Of a stretch of DNA of 64,000 nucleotides, positions 1 through 9,025 are shown piece after piece. Within the stretch, counting starts at the first letter, position 1. Every line of letters starts with the position of its first letter. Source of the stretch: Mycobacterium sp. BK086 (GTDB lineage Bacteria; Actinomycetota; Actinomycetes; Mycobacteriales; Mycobacteriaceae); NCBI GenBank assembly GCA_004362315.1, contig SNWL01000007.1, positions 124,001 through 188,000 of the forward strand, in the 5' to 3' direction. The position numbers and the translations under genes were made by a program. The notes under the pieces are model-generated. The model worked only from the letters and a program-made list of their open reading frames with translations. It had not been told where the DNA came from and searched no databases.

Positions 1-2
1 GC

Positions 3-1391
3 TACCGCGTCGGCATGCGACTGGGCGAACCACGCATGGCCGCGCTGCTGGTGTCGCACCACCGGCCAGGTTTCTACTGCCGGGTGCTGGCCGAGGGGGA
101 ACTGGCGGCCGGACACGACGTGGTCAAGATCGCCGACGGCCCACAGCGGGTCAGTGTCGCCGAGATCGACGCCCTGCTCTACCTTCCCGGTCATCCGCGC
201 GACGCCCTGCAACGCGCACTGGAGATCCCGGCGTTGAGCCAGGGCTGGAAAACATCGCTGCAGAGTCTGCTCGACCAGGGTTCAGGATCCGGTAACAGTG
301 GGCTCATCGGAGTCGCGGCGCCGCCGCCGGCGTGGGCGGGGTTCCGGCCGCTGAAGGTCACCGCGATTCAGGACGAGAGTCGAAACGTCCGCTCGGTACT
401 GCTGGCCGACCCTGACGGGACGCCTCTGCCGAAATGGCTTGCCGGGCAATCGATCGTCGTGCGCGTTTCGGCGGATCCCGCGGGAGCGCCGCAGGTACGC
501 AACTACTCGTTGTCCAACGAACCTGGTTCGGCGCAGTACCGCATCGGCGTCAAGCGTGAGCCGCTCGGGACGGTCAGCGCCTACATCCACGAGCATGTGA
601 GCGTCGGAGATCTCATGGAGGTGGCCGCGCCGCGGGGCAGCTTCTTCCTCGACGACGGTTCGCATCCGGTGGTCCTCATCTCGGCGGGCGTGGGCGTCAC
701 GCCCGTGCTGTCGATGCTGCACTGCGTGGCCGCCCGCGCACCACGTCGCGCCATCTGGTGGCTGCACAGCGCTCGCAACAGTGCCGAGCAGGCATTCGCA
801 ACCGAGGCCCATGACCTGCTGAACCGACTGCCGCACAGCCGATCTCGCATCTTCTACAGCAGTCCGAGTGCCGCCGACCGCGAGGGCACCGATTACGATC
901 GGTCAGGACGACTGTCCGCGGAGTCGCTGGGGGAGCTGGGGCTTCCAATCGAGTCCGAGGTCTACGTGTGCGGACCGGAGCCGTTCATGGATGCCGTGAC
1001 GAACGGCCTCGTGGCGTACGGGATCAGCACCCGCAGCATCCACACCGAGCGGTTCGGCGCACACGCCGCGATCACCCCTGGCATCGCCACCGCGACATCG
1101 CGACCGCCTCACGTGCCGGATGGGCCGACGGGGACCGGACCGAACGTGCAGTTCGCGCGCAGCGCGCTGTCGGCTCCGTGGCGGCCCGGCGACACAAGCT
1201 TGCTCGAGTTCGCCGAAGCCTGCGACGTGCCGACCCGGTGGTCGTGCCGCACCGGGGTCTGTCACACCTGCGAGACCGCGCTGCTGTCCGGACGGGTCGG
1301 GTACGACCCCGAGCCACTCGAACCGCCCGCCGACGGGAACATCTTGCTGTGCGTCGCGACCCCGGCCGAGGACGTCGTCCTCGATCTGTAG
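3..1391 (+). CDS. MOSC domain-ferredoxin reductase fusion (5' truncated by window edge)
   Basis: The reading frame is open to the first base; the residues just before the first ATG (YRVG, then MRLGEPRM) continue a YiiM-type MOSC domain, so the true start lies outside the window. Order seen: end of MOSC and its 3-alpha tail (about the first 85 residues), a linker, an FAD-binding ferredoxin-reductase barrel with RNYSLSN, an NAD-binding lobe with VCGPEPFMD, and a C-terminal plant-type 2Fe-2S domain with CRTGVCHTC plus a later Cys near nt 1350. This is the architecture of phthalate-dioxygenase-reductase-like oxidoreductases fused to MOSC. MOSC domains bind molybdenum cofactor, so the protein probably passes electrons from NAD(P)H through flavin and 2Fe-2S to a Moco centre or to an oxygenase. 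The physiological substrate cannot be told. Confidence 0.85.
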   Translation, partial: YRVGMRLGEPRMAALLVSHHRPGFYCRVLAEGELAAGHDVVKIADGPQRVSVAEIDALLYLPGHPRDALQRALEIPALSQGWKTSLQSLLDQGSGSGNSGLIGVAAPPPAWAGFRPLKVTAIQDESRNVRSVLLADPDGTPLPKWLAGQSIVVRVSADPAGAPQVRNYSLSNEPGSAQYRIGVKREPLGTVSAYIHEHVSVGDLMEVAAPRGSFFLDDGSHPVVLISAGVGVTPVLSMLHCVAARAPRRAIWWLHSARNSAEQAFATEAHDLLNRLPHSRSRIFYSSPSAADREGTDYDRSGRLSAESLGELGLPIESEVYVCGPEPFMDAVTNGLVAYGISTRSIHTERFGAHAAITPGIATATSRPPHVPDGPTGTGPNVQFARSALSAPWRPGDTSLLEFAEACDVPTRWSCRTGVCHTCETALLSGRVGYDPEPLEPPADGNILLCVATPAEDVVLDL

Positions 1392-1951
1392 AACCGGTTC
1401 ATTCGGGGCGTAATTGTGTGATCGCTGTGAAATTCAAAGGCCGATCGTTGACAATTCAGCAACCTAATTCGACTTTGTTGTCGTGTTCGTCAATTTGCCG
1501 AGAGCAACCTTCGCAACCGTAGGTTTCATGCGGTTGATCGGGTGGGCGGTCGGGTGGCAGAAACGCGCTCCCCAGCGGAAACGGCCCGAGTCCGAAGCCG
1601 GCCGCAACAGCGACGACGCGGGGCACGAGTACTTGATTGCTGAAAGACGCTGTTGCTGAACGAATATGTCCTGCTTGCTGTGGCCCGCGCGGAGCCGAAC
1701 GGGTAGCCGCACGCGGCGAAAGAGTGGCACCCATGTCCCTACTTATGTAGCACGGGGCGCCAGATCGGCCTGGGGCATCAAGTCGGTCAGTTAACGCCCT
1801 GTGCCCGGCAGGCGACGGCATGTAGACGCGACCCATCAATTTTGAGCAAATTATAGACGCGTTAGTTAGTTAGCCTTATGCTCCAGTCTGGCTGCCAGGT
1901 GCCTGTGAGCCGGCGGTGAAATCACATGGCTACTAACGGGGAGTTGCCGAT
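1392..1951. other. 560-bp intergenic region
   Basis: No convincing gene. It separates the MOSC-reductase gene from the PGRS protein and is somewhat richer in A+T than its flanks. Just before the PGRS gene lie a short AT-rich run (about 1838-1856) and a TTAG triplication (1862-1873). I could not define a promoter with confidence, though the length suggests regulatory content for the large secreted protein downstream. Confidence 0.5.
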
Positions 1952-4900
1952 ATGCGTTCGACCGATCGAATCGAGTCCCAAGACCTGCGAATGCTGCCGG
2001 CCGAGTACGGCGGCCATCTCAAGATGCTGACGTGGATCGGGGCATCGGCCGTCGCGCTCGGTGTCGGTGCCGCGATCGCGTCGGTGCCTGCGGTGGCGTC
2101 GGCCGACTCGACCGGTTCGGCGGGCCCGAAGGGTTCGACGTCCTCGAGCAGCTCCTCATCCGACGGCAAGTCGTCGGCGCACGCGGGACCCGCACGGCAA
2201 AAGCCGCGGGCATCGGTCGCGGGCAGCCGAACCCCCAAGCCGGCCAAGAAGACCGCCGCCGCACCGGCGGAATCGGTGAGCCCGACGTCATCGGTATCGA
2301 AGGTTCCGGCTGCCGCGGCATCGGTGGCGAAGACACCGACTTCAGCGGCGGTCGGCGTCGGCGGTGGCCTCGAGACGCTGGTGAGCTTCTTCTTCGGCAA
2401 CGGCACCGCCGCGCATCCCAACGGCGGCATCATCATCGGCAACGGCTACTCCTGGACCGCTGACACCTGCGCTGCTGCCACCAAGTGCACCGGCGGCAAC
2501 GGCGGCATTCTCGGTAACGGCGGCAATGGCGCCAATGGCGGAAACGGCGGCGCCGCAGGCTGGTTCGGCAACGGCGGCGAGGGTGGCGACGGTGTGGTCG
2601 CGGTCAACGGTGGCCGCGGTGGCAACGGTGGCCGCGGCGGTCTGGTGCAGGGCAACGGCGGCGGCGGCGGAAACGGTGCCGAGTCCGTCGAGGGGCACAT
2701 CAGCGGCGGCAACGGTGGCTCGGCCGGTCTGAACGGCAACGGCGGTGCCGGTGGTAAAGGCGGCGTCGCTCAGACGAATGGCGGCCCCGTGCCTGCCGGG
2801 ACCAAGGGCGGAACCGGTGGCGTCGGCGGTGCCGGCGGTCTGATGTACGGCAACGGTGGCGTGGGCGGCGACGGCGGGGACGGGTACGGAATTGGAGCCA
2901 ACGGCGGCGACGGTGGCCGCGGCGGCAACACCGGCATGTTCTCGCTCAAGGGTGACGCCGGCGATGGTGGCTCGGGTGGTGGCGGCACGCTCGGTGGCAA
3001 CGGCGGCAATGGTGGCGACGCCGGCCCGATGTCGGTGTTCGCCAACGGCGGCAACGGTGGCAAGGGCGGCGAAGGTCCGGAGACTTCCGAGAATCCCGGC
3101 AAGGGTGGCAACGGCGGCAATGGCGGGACCGCCGGACTGTGGATGGGCAACGCCGGCGACGGCGGAGCCGGCGGCTACGGGGGCGGCGACGGCGGCAACG
3201 GCGGCAACGTCGGCCTGCTGTCAATCCTCGGTGCCGGTGGCGACGGCGGCGAGGGTGGCGCCGGCCAGAAGGGTGGCTTCGGCATCAACGGGGCGGTCAC
3301 GAACGTCGACGGCACCCCTGGCAACCCGAACGGCACGGTTGGAAAGGCCGGCGGGGCAGGCGGAAGCGGTGGCAATGGCGGCAACGGCAGCGTCATCATC
3401 GGTGTCGGCGGCAGCGGGGGCGCCAGTGGTACGGGCGGTGCCGGCGGAGATGGTGGCCGTGGCGCCAACCAACAGAAGGGCGCGGTCACCGGTGACGGTG
3501 CCGCCGGTGGCAATGGGGGTGACGGCGGTGTCGGCGGGGCCGGCGGTCAGCACAGTGGGGAGGCCGGCACGGGCAAGTACTTCCTCGTCATCTCGTCCAA
3601 CGGTAAGACCGGCAGCAGCGGTAACGGTGGCGCCGGCGGGAAGGGTGGTGGCGGCGGCGTCGGTCAAGATACCGCTGATACCAACGGAACCGGCGGTGCC
3701 GGCGGCAAGGGCGGCACGGGCGGCGCCGGTGGAACCGGCGGGGCGGCGACCAACACCGCGGCTGCGGGCAATGGCGGCGAGGGCGGCGTCGGCGGCGCCG
3801 GCGGCAATGGTGGCTACGGCGGCTGGTCGAACGCGAACTCCGAAGCGCCGGCCGTCGGGATCGGTGGAACCCCGGGAACTTCGGGTGACGGCGGGCGCGG
3901 TGGCAATGGCGGAGCCGGATCGAGCACCCAGACCAGTGGGATGGGCGGAACCGGCGGCGTCGGAGGTAAGGGCGGCGACGGCGGCTCGGGCTTCAACGGC
4001 GTCGACGGGGGCGACGGTGGCAAGGGCGGTGACGGGGGCGACGGCGGCGTCGACGGCGGTGCAGGCACCGAGACCGGAGGCTACGGGGGCCAGGGCGGCG
4101 GGTTCGGTGAGGCCTCCTATCCGGCCACGGGCGGCACGACCGCCGACAACGGTGCGATCGGCAAGGCCGGCAACAACGGCACCCCGGCCCCGCCGACACC
4201 GAACGCCGCGTTGGCGAGGGTCGATGCCGCTCAAGTTCCTTCCCCCCAAGCGATGTGGAAGGACATCAGCGACCGGCTGACCTACATCTTCTTCAACGAT
4301 GGCCCGAGCATGGACCCGCGTCTGAGCGCGGGCGAGGGGCCCGGCAAGCCGGTCAGTATCGACGTCAACGCCGAGGCCAATGGCGCGTACGGAGTGACCT
4401 ACGAGGTCACCACCCAACCGAAGTACGGGACGGTCACCCGCGAGGCGGACGGCAGCTACACCTACCGCGTCGATTCGGCGCTGGTGAAGCCCGGGATCAA
4501 TGACTCCTTCGTCATCACCGCGGAGAACGGAAGCGGAGCGAAGCTGCCGGGCGTGGCGGGTCAGATCCAGAACGTGTTGCACTCCTGGGCTGTCGACATG
4601 GGTCTCGCGAAAGCGGACACGTCAGAGATCGTGGTCACGGTCAAGATCCAGGGCGATGGCGTGTACGGCACCCCGGCGGTGAACTCGCAGTACTACGTCC
4701 AACAAAACTACGAGAACTGCATCTTGATGGCGGCGGCGATGGTTGTCGGGCAACTCCGTGGTGACAAATCCCTGCAGCCGACCGAAGCCGAAATCGTCGA
4801 GTTGGCCAAGACCACCGACAGTGTGAGTAAACCGGGCCGCAAGATCTACATCAACGAGAACAGCGCGGACGGCGCCAACGCTCCAGATACCGCGGCGCTG

Positions 4901-5350
4901 CTGAACATTCACTTCGGCCAGTACCTGCACGCGGAGCTCAAGGTGTACCAGCCAGATGAGGGCCAGCAAGCGCTCCTCGATTTGGAGGCGGCCGTCGCTC
5001 GGGGTGAAGCACCCATCGTCGGTCTCAATGCCCAGACGCTGTGGGCGGCCGTCGAGTGCGCCAAGGGCGACTGCGAGAAGCTCGACGGCGGGATCAAAGA
5101 TTTCCAGGAGGCCAACCACGGCGTCGTGGTGATCGGTGTCGACACCGCGAAGGGCATCGTCTACCTCAACGACAGTGGGAGCAGCGCCCAGGAGGAGTTG
5201 GTCGACAAGGTCGTCACCGACCCGGACGGTAACCCCGTCACGATCAAGGTCAAGCGGTTCCCGAAGGGCGAGCCCATCACGATCGGTGCGTTCATGAGCG
5301 CGTGGGCGACCGACAACTACGAGACGATCTACGTCTCGAAGGTTGAGTGA
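1952..5350 (+). CDS. Secreted PGRS-type glycine-rich protein with C-terminal C39-like cysteine peptidase domain
   Basis: A 1132-residue protein. Residues 1-51 hold a hydrophobic export segment (MLTWIGASAVALGVG, ending ASVPAVASA). Next come a Ser/Pro/Ala/Lys-rich stretch to about 150, a long GGNGG/GGxGG region from about 180 to 740, an Ig/cadherin-like beta module (about 790-900, containing YGTVTREADGSYTY), and a C39-like peptidase fold from about 915. Candidate catalytic residues are C923 (QQNYENCILMAAAMV), H1056 (ANHGVVVIGVD) and N1073/D1074 (YLNDSG), the Gln/Cys/His/Asp(Asn) order of C39-like family 2. There is no PE domain at the N terminus. It is probably exported and surface-held by the glycine-rich part. 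Peptidase activity and substrate are inferred only. The chosen ATG is followed by a 24-residue polar leader; the internal Met 25 is an alternative start. Confidence 0.85.
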   Translation: MRSTDRIESQDLRMLPAEYGGHLKMLTWIGASAVALGVGAAIASVPAVASADSTGSAGPKGSTSSSSSSSDGKSSAHAGPARQKPRASVAGSRTPKPAKKTAAAPAESVSPTSSVSKVPAAAASVAKTPTSAAVGVGGGLETLVSFFFGNGTAAHPNGGIIIGNGYSWTADTCAAATKCTGGNGGILGNGGNGANGGNGGAAGWFGNGGEGGDGVVAVNGGRGGNGGRGGLVQGNGGGGGNGAESVEGHISGGNGGSAGLNGNGGAGGKGGVAQTNGGPVPAGTKGGTGGVGGAGGLMYGNGGVGGDGGDGYGIGANGGDGGRGGNTGMFSLKGDAGDGGSGGGGTLGGNGGNGGDAGPMSVFANGGNGGKGGEGPETSENPGKGGNGGNGGTAGLWMGNAGDGGAGGYGGGDGGNGGNVGLLSILGAGGDGGEGGAGQKGGFGINGAVTNVDGTPGNPNGTVGKAGGAGGSGGNGGNGSVIIGVGGSGGASGTGGAGGDGGRGANQQKGAVTGDGAAGGNGGDGGVGGAGGQHSGEAGTGKYFLVISSNGKTGSSGNGGAGGKGGGGGVGQDTADTNGTGGAGGKGGTGGAGGTGGAATNTAAAGNGGEGGVGGAGGNGGYGGWSNANSEAPAVGIGGTPGTSGDGGRGGNGGAGSSTQTSGMGGTGGVGGKGGDGGSGFNGVDGGDGGKGGDGGDGGVDGGAGTETGGYGGQGGGFGEASYPATGGTTADNGAIGKAGNNGTPAPPTPNAALARVDAAQVPSPQAMWKDISDRLTYIFFNDGPSMDPRLSAGEGPGKPVSIDVNAEANGAYGVTYEVTTQPKYGTVTREADGSYTYRVDSALVKPGINDSFVITAENGSGAKLPGVAGQIQNVLHSWAVDMGLAKADTSEIVVTVKIQGDGVYGTPAVNSQYYVQQNYENCILMAAAMVVGQLRGDKSLQPTEAEIVELAKTTDSVSKPGRKIYINENSADGANAPDTAALLNIHFGQYLHAELKVYQPDEGQQALLDLEAAVARGEAPIVGLNAQTLWAAVECAKGDCEKLDGGIKDFQEANHGVVVIGVDTAKGIVYLNDSGSSAQEELVDKVVTDPDGNPVTIKVKRFPKGEPITIGAFMSAWATDNYETIYVSKVE
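2487..4170 (+). repeat. PGRS-like GGC-GGN coding repeat
   Basis: About 1.7 kb of imperfect tandem repeats based on GGC-GGN-AAC-GGC codons, encoding GGNGG, GGAGG and GGDGG units. It is typical of mycobacterial PGRS sequence: low complexity, prone to length change by recombination and to assembly error. Long antisense open frames here (Pro- or Ala-rich) come from this composition and are not genes. Confidence 0.9.
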
Positions 5351-5362
5351 TCGCAGGCGGAT

Positions 5363-6448
5363 TCAGGGCCGGGTGAGGTAGCGCTGCCAGCGCCGCTGCG
5401 TGGTCGCCGATGGCGACCCGTCAGCGGGCTGCAGCGCCTCGGCCATTCGGGTGCGGGCGGCCGCGGTATCGAAATGGGTGCCGATCGCCACGAGGTGGCT
5501 TTTCGATCCCGATGACGGCGCACCGCGCGCGATGTGGACCGCAGGACCGACGACGTTGACCACAAAGCCGTGAACCCCTCCGCGATGTCGCACCGACACC
5601 CGGCCCTTCATCCGGTACACCCCGGCGGGCGGAAACTCGAGCAGTTCCATGAGCCGCTCCGGATCGACTGCCCCGTCGGCGGTCACCGTCACCGACTCGG
5701 CGTGGACGTGGGCGTGCACAGCCGGCTCGTCGAACATCGCTTCGCGGAACGACAGCTGGCCCGCTTCGTCGGTGGCCGCGGCCACGTCGTACAGCAGGGC
5801 AGGATCGATCTGTCCGTTCACAGCCCCGATGATGTGGGCCCGCGAATTGCGTTCCCGCACCCTGGCTTCGACGCGACGTAGCATCGCATCACGATCTGCG
5901 TCCTGGATCTGATCGAGCTTGTTCACCACCACCAGCGTGGCCGCGCCGTACCGTGCAGGTGCAACACCGCCGTTGTCGACAGTGTCGAAGTGCTGCACGG
6001 CGTCGACAACGTCGACGACGCCGCCGTCGCGGATGCCACCGATCTCGCTGAACCCGATGATGCGAGCCAGCGCCGCTGGATCGGCGAGGCCGCTGGCTTC
6101 CACGATGATGGCGTCCAGCCGAAGCTTGGGGTCGGCCAGCCGGGCCAGCGCGGTGTCCAGCTGGCCGTCGTCGGGCAGGCAGCAGATGCAGCCGCCCGCG
6201 ATCGACGCGGGCTCGTCGATTTGTCCGCTGATCAAGCCGGCGTCGACGTTGATCTCCCCGAAGTCGTTGATTACCACTCCGATTCGGGCGTGCGGAGTGC
6301 GCAGCACGTGATTGAGCAACGTGGTCTTGCCCGCGCCGAGATGGCCGGTGAGTGCGATCACCGGGATCGTCGACCCGCGTTCGGTTGCCGTCCGTGACAC
6401 CACCTGGCGATGGTGCCATACCGGGCGGACATCCTCGCGACACGCCAT
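5363..6448 (-). CDS. CobW/COG0523-family metal-chaperone GTPase
   Basis: A G3E GTPase of about 361 residues. Walker A GHLGAGKTT is at 35-43, the metal-binding CICC motif at 87-90, followed by a DxxxxEASGLADP segment. The C-terminal CobW_C domain contains PPAGVYRMKGRV. Members deliver Zn, Co or Fe to client enzymes using GTP. The gene converges on the PGRS gene with a 12-bp gap. No Zur-like palindrome is seen upstream, unlike the mrf locus at 30.8 kb, so zinc control is not supported. Neither the ATG at 6448 nor a GTG at 6400 (VSRTATERG) has a good ribosome site; the GTG would give a more typical N terminus. Confidence 0.85.
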   Translation of the reverse strand: MACREDVRPVWHHRQVVSRTATERGSTIPVIALTGHLGAGKTTLLNHVLRTPHARIGVVINDFGEINVDAGLISGQIDEPASIAGGCICCLPDDGQLDTALARLADPKLRLDAIIVEASGLADPAALARIIGFSEIGGIRDGGVVDVVDAVQHFDTVDNGGVAPARYGAATLVVVNKLDQIQDADRDAMLRRVEARVRERNSRAHIIGAVNGQIDPALLYDVAAATDEAGQLSFREAMFDEPAVHAHVHAESVTVTADGAVDPERLMELLEFPPAGVYRMKGRVSVRHRGGVHGFVVNVVGPAVHIARGAPSSGSKSHLVAIGTHFDTAAARTRMAEALQPADGSPSATTQRRWQRYLTRP

Positions 6449-6738
6449 GGGGAGTTTGCTGGAACCTATGAATCCGCCATGTGCCGAGCGGCGAAACCCG
6501 AGGCCGTCAGGCCGCTGTAAACCCTTGCCGCAGGATGTGATTGAACCAGGTCAACGTCTGAAACATTGCTGCCCGAATAGGGCCGAAAGATAGTGTCCAA
6601 CCCGGATTTCACCGGCGTAGAGTGCCTGTGGCAATCGCATCTTCCCGGTCAAGCTGGATCGACTCGTTTGCTGTGCAGAAAAACGGTCGCGCAGGGTCGC
6701 GCGCACCATAGTTGGTCTCTAGCTCGGGGGGAAGAATC
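6449..6738. other. Divergent intergenic region
   Basis: About 290 bp between the CobW GTPase and the GH2 glycosidase, which diverge. It must hold both promoters. No palindrome or clear sigma-factor motif stood out. A short direct repeat GTCGCGC occurs near 6687-6701. Confidence 0.4.
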
Positions 6739-8703
6739 TTGACCGACGACCTTGCGCCGCGTCCTCGCGGACGCCGCCACCGCCGTCGCCTCTGGGCCAG
6801 CCGCTGTACCGCAGTCACCTTGGCTCTGTTGGTTTTTGCCATGATCGGAACCGCTCCGGCCAACGCCGTCGTCATGTGGCATCCCAAGCCCGCACCTCTG
6901 CCGACGCCGTGGACCAAGCTGGTGGGACCGGATAACGCGCTGCCCGAGTACCCGCGCCCGCAGATGACCCGGTCCGCGTGGCTGAACCTCAACGGCGTGT
7001 GGAACTACATGGGCCGGTCGGCGGGCGCGGTCCTCAAGGCCCCGCCGCCCGTGGCCGCCTACCGCGAGCAGATCCTCGTCCCGTATCCCGTCGAGTCAGC
7101 CCTGTCCGGCATCGCGCGGCACGACGACGAGATGTGGTACCGCAAGATGGTCAAGCTGCCGAGCAACTGGCTGGGACAGCATGTGCTGCTGCACTTCGGC
7201 GCGGTGGACCAGATCGCGACCGTGTGGGTCAACGGCCAAGAGGTGGCCCACCACGAGGGCGGCTACACCGAGTTCAGCGTCGACATCACCAAGGCGCTGC
7301 GGGGGCCGGGCGCGCAAGAGATCACCGTCCGGGTTCAAGACCGCAACGAGGCCAACCCCTTCCCGATCGGCAAGCAGCGCAACGGTCCCAAAGGACTGTT
7401 CTACACCGGCGCATCCGGGATCTGGCAGACGGTGTGGATGGAACCGGTGCACGCCGCCTATATCGACAAGCTCGACATCTCCACCGATCTGACGAGTATG
7501 TCCGTCACGCCCCGAGTTGCCGGGACCAGGGGTCAGCGCGCCGTGGTGTTCGTGTCCGAGCCCGGCGGCCGGGTGATCTCGGTGGCCTCGTCCGGTGCGG
7601 GCGACACGATCCGCCTGCCGATCCCCAATCCGCACGTGTGGACTCCCGATGACCCGCACCTGTACGACCTGCAGGTCGCGCTGGTGGACCCGTCGGGCAA
7701 GGTCGTCGATGCGGTCGGCAGCTACGCCGGACTGCGCACGATCGGCACCATGCCCGATCCGCAAGGCAGGCCGCGAATTGCGTTGAACGGCAGGATCACC
7801 TTCTTGCACGGCCCCCTGGATCAGGGCTACTGGCCGGACGGAATCTATACCGCGCCAACCGATGACGCGCTGAAATCCGACCTGCTGCGGATCAAGGATC
7901 TGGGCATGAATTTCGTGCGCAAGCACGGCAAGGTGGAACCGGCGCGCTGGTACTACTGGGCGGACAAGCTGGGATTGATGGTCTGGCAGGACATGCCCTC
8001 TCTCGATGTGTCCCTGGCCATCCCGGTCGGTCCCGCCCCGGAGCCGGCTCCGGCCGCGAAGGTCAACTTCGAGAAGGAACTGCTGGCGATGATCGACCAG
8101 CTGCGCAGCGTGACCGCGATCGTCGGCTGGGTGCCCTTCAATGAGGGTTGGGGTGAGTTCGACACCGCCCGGATCGCAGGCGTCGTCAAAGCCGCGGACC
8201 CGACTCGGATGGTGGATGCCAACAGCGGAGTGAACTGCTGCAAGTCGCGCGGGGACACCTTGGCCGGCGACATCTACGACGATCACACCTATGTCGGCCC
8301 CGGCGAGCCCCAGATCCATGACGACCTGATGAAAGCCCACTCGAAAGGCCCCGTCCCCATCGACAATCGGGTCAGGGTCGACGGCGAGTACGGCGGGCTT
8401 GGGCTGGTACTCGACGGCAACCGTTGGCCCGGGAAGCCGGAGGCCTACGAGATGGCCGACAGCCCTGCGCGTCTGACCGATCGCTATGTCGAGGTCAGCC
8501 GCAGGCTCGAGGACATCGTCCGCAGGACCGGCCTGTCCGCGGCGATCTACACCCAGACCACCGATGTCGAGAACGAGGTCAACGGGTACCTCAGCTATGA
8601 CCGCTGGCAGGTCAAGATGCCGATTCCGATTGTGGCGGAACGAAACCGAGCAGTGATAGCCGCAGGCACCCCGGGAATGGTGCCGCCGGACGTGCGGCGC
8701 TGA
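6739..8703 (+). CDS. Secreted glycoside hydrolase family 2 (beta-galactosidase/glucuronidase-like)
   Basis: TTG at 6739 is preferred because GGGGGGAAGA lies directly upstream; a TTG at 6712 lacks one. This gives 654 residues. An Arg-rich n-region and hydrophobic core ending PANA form a signal peptide or anchor. Then follow the GH2 sugar-binding jelly roll (NLNGVWNY, YRKMVKLP), an Ig-like sandwich and a TIM barrel. Acid/base candidate is E469 in PFNEGWGEFD; nucleophile candidate is E550 in VDGEYGG. Family members hydrolyse beta-linked galactosides, glucuronides or mannosides; the exact sugar cannot be read. It probably acts in the envelope or outside the cell. A small secreted protein follows with overlap. 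Confidence 0.88.
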   Translation: MTDDLAPRPRGRRHRRRLWASRCTAVTLALLVFAMIGTAPANAVVMWHPKPAPLPTPWTKLVGPDNALPEYPRPQMTRSAWLNLNGVWNYMGRSAGAVLKAPPPVAAYREQILVPYPVESALSGIARHDDEMWYRKMVKLPSNWLGQHVLLHFGAVDQIATVWVNGQEVAHHEGGYTEFSVDITKALRGPGAQEITVRVQDRNEANPFPIGKQRNGPKGLFYTGASGIWQTVWMEPVHAAYIDKLDISTDLTSMSVTPRVAGTRGQRAVVFVSEPGGRVISVASSGAGDTIRLPIPNPHVWTPDDPHLYDLQVALVDPSGKVVDAVGSYAGLRTIGTMPDPQGRPRIALNGRITFLHGPLDQGYWPDGIYTAPTDDALKSDLLRIKDLGMNFVRKHGKVEPARWYYWADKLGLMVWQDMPSLDVSLAIPVGPAPEPAPAAKVNFEKELLAMIDQLRSVTAIVGWVPFNEGWGEFDTARIAGVVKAADPTRMVDANSGVNCCKSRGDTLAGDIYDDHTYVGPGEPQIHDDLMKAHSKGPVPIDNRVRVDGEYGGLGLVLDGNRWPGKPEAYEMADSPARLTDRYVEVSRRLEDIVRRTGLSAAIYTQTTDVENEVNGYLSYDRWQVKMPIPIVAERNRAVIAAGTPGMVPPDVRR

Positions 8704-9020
8704 TTGCCCGCGACGTTACGTTCGCGGCCGCGCTGATCTTCGGTGCGACGGGCACCGCGCATGCCGCGCCGCCGCCGCCGACTCCGGATCAGGCCAGCGC
8801 CGAATGGACGGTCACCGACGGCTATTTCGTCAAGCAGATCGGCTGCACCCCCGAAACCCCGGGTGATCCGCAGTCCATCACCTGGGATCCGCCGGGTTTC
8901 ATCCCGGGCATCGGCGGGCAGGGGATGATCAACGACGCCAATCCGGCACTGGGCGGGCACTTCTCGGCGTGGTGGAATCCGGTGCCCGGCTTCTGGGACG
9001 TTCAGTACGAATTCTGCTGA
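8703..9020 (+). CDS. Small secreted protein with non-canonical start
   Basis: An open frame runs from 8601 to the TGA at 9018-9020 with no ATG, GTG or TTG before its signal-like segment (VTFAAALIFGATGTAHA). The first residues after cleavage would be APPPPTPDQ, and the mature part is about 80 residues with two Cys. The most likely initiation is ATT at 8703, overlapping the TGA stop of the GH2 gene (8701-8703), or CTG at 8700; both would be translationally coupled. The length would be about 105 residues. A sequencing error or a recently damaged start codon is the alternative. Function unknown; it is probably co-expressed with the glycosidase. Confidence 0.6.
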   Translation: MARDVTFAAALIFGATGTAHAAPPPPTPDQASAEWTVTDGYFVKQIGCTPETPGDPQSITWDPPGFIPGIGGQGMINDANPALGGHFSAWWNPVPGFWDVQYEFC

Positions 9021-9025
9021 GCCGG

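Noticed and set aside
1862-1884. IdeR-like iron box before the PGRS gene (TTAGTTAGCCT core)
   Set aside because: Only about half of the 19 consensus positions match and the right half is not palindromic.
2487-4170. CRISPR-like regular repeats
   Set aside because: Repeats are in frame, coding for glycine-rich units, and have no constant repeat with unique spacers.
3221-4582. Long antisense frame (about 450 codons) across the PGRS region, and other Pro/Ala-rich frames
   Set aside because: They follow from the GGC/GGN repeat composition, have no recognisable domains, and lie opposite an intact gene.
6449-6738. Zur control of the CobW gene at 5363-6448
   Set aside because: No GAAAAT-N-ATTTTC-like palindrome is visible upstream, unlike at 30.9 kb.
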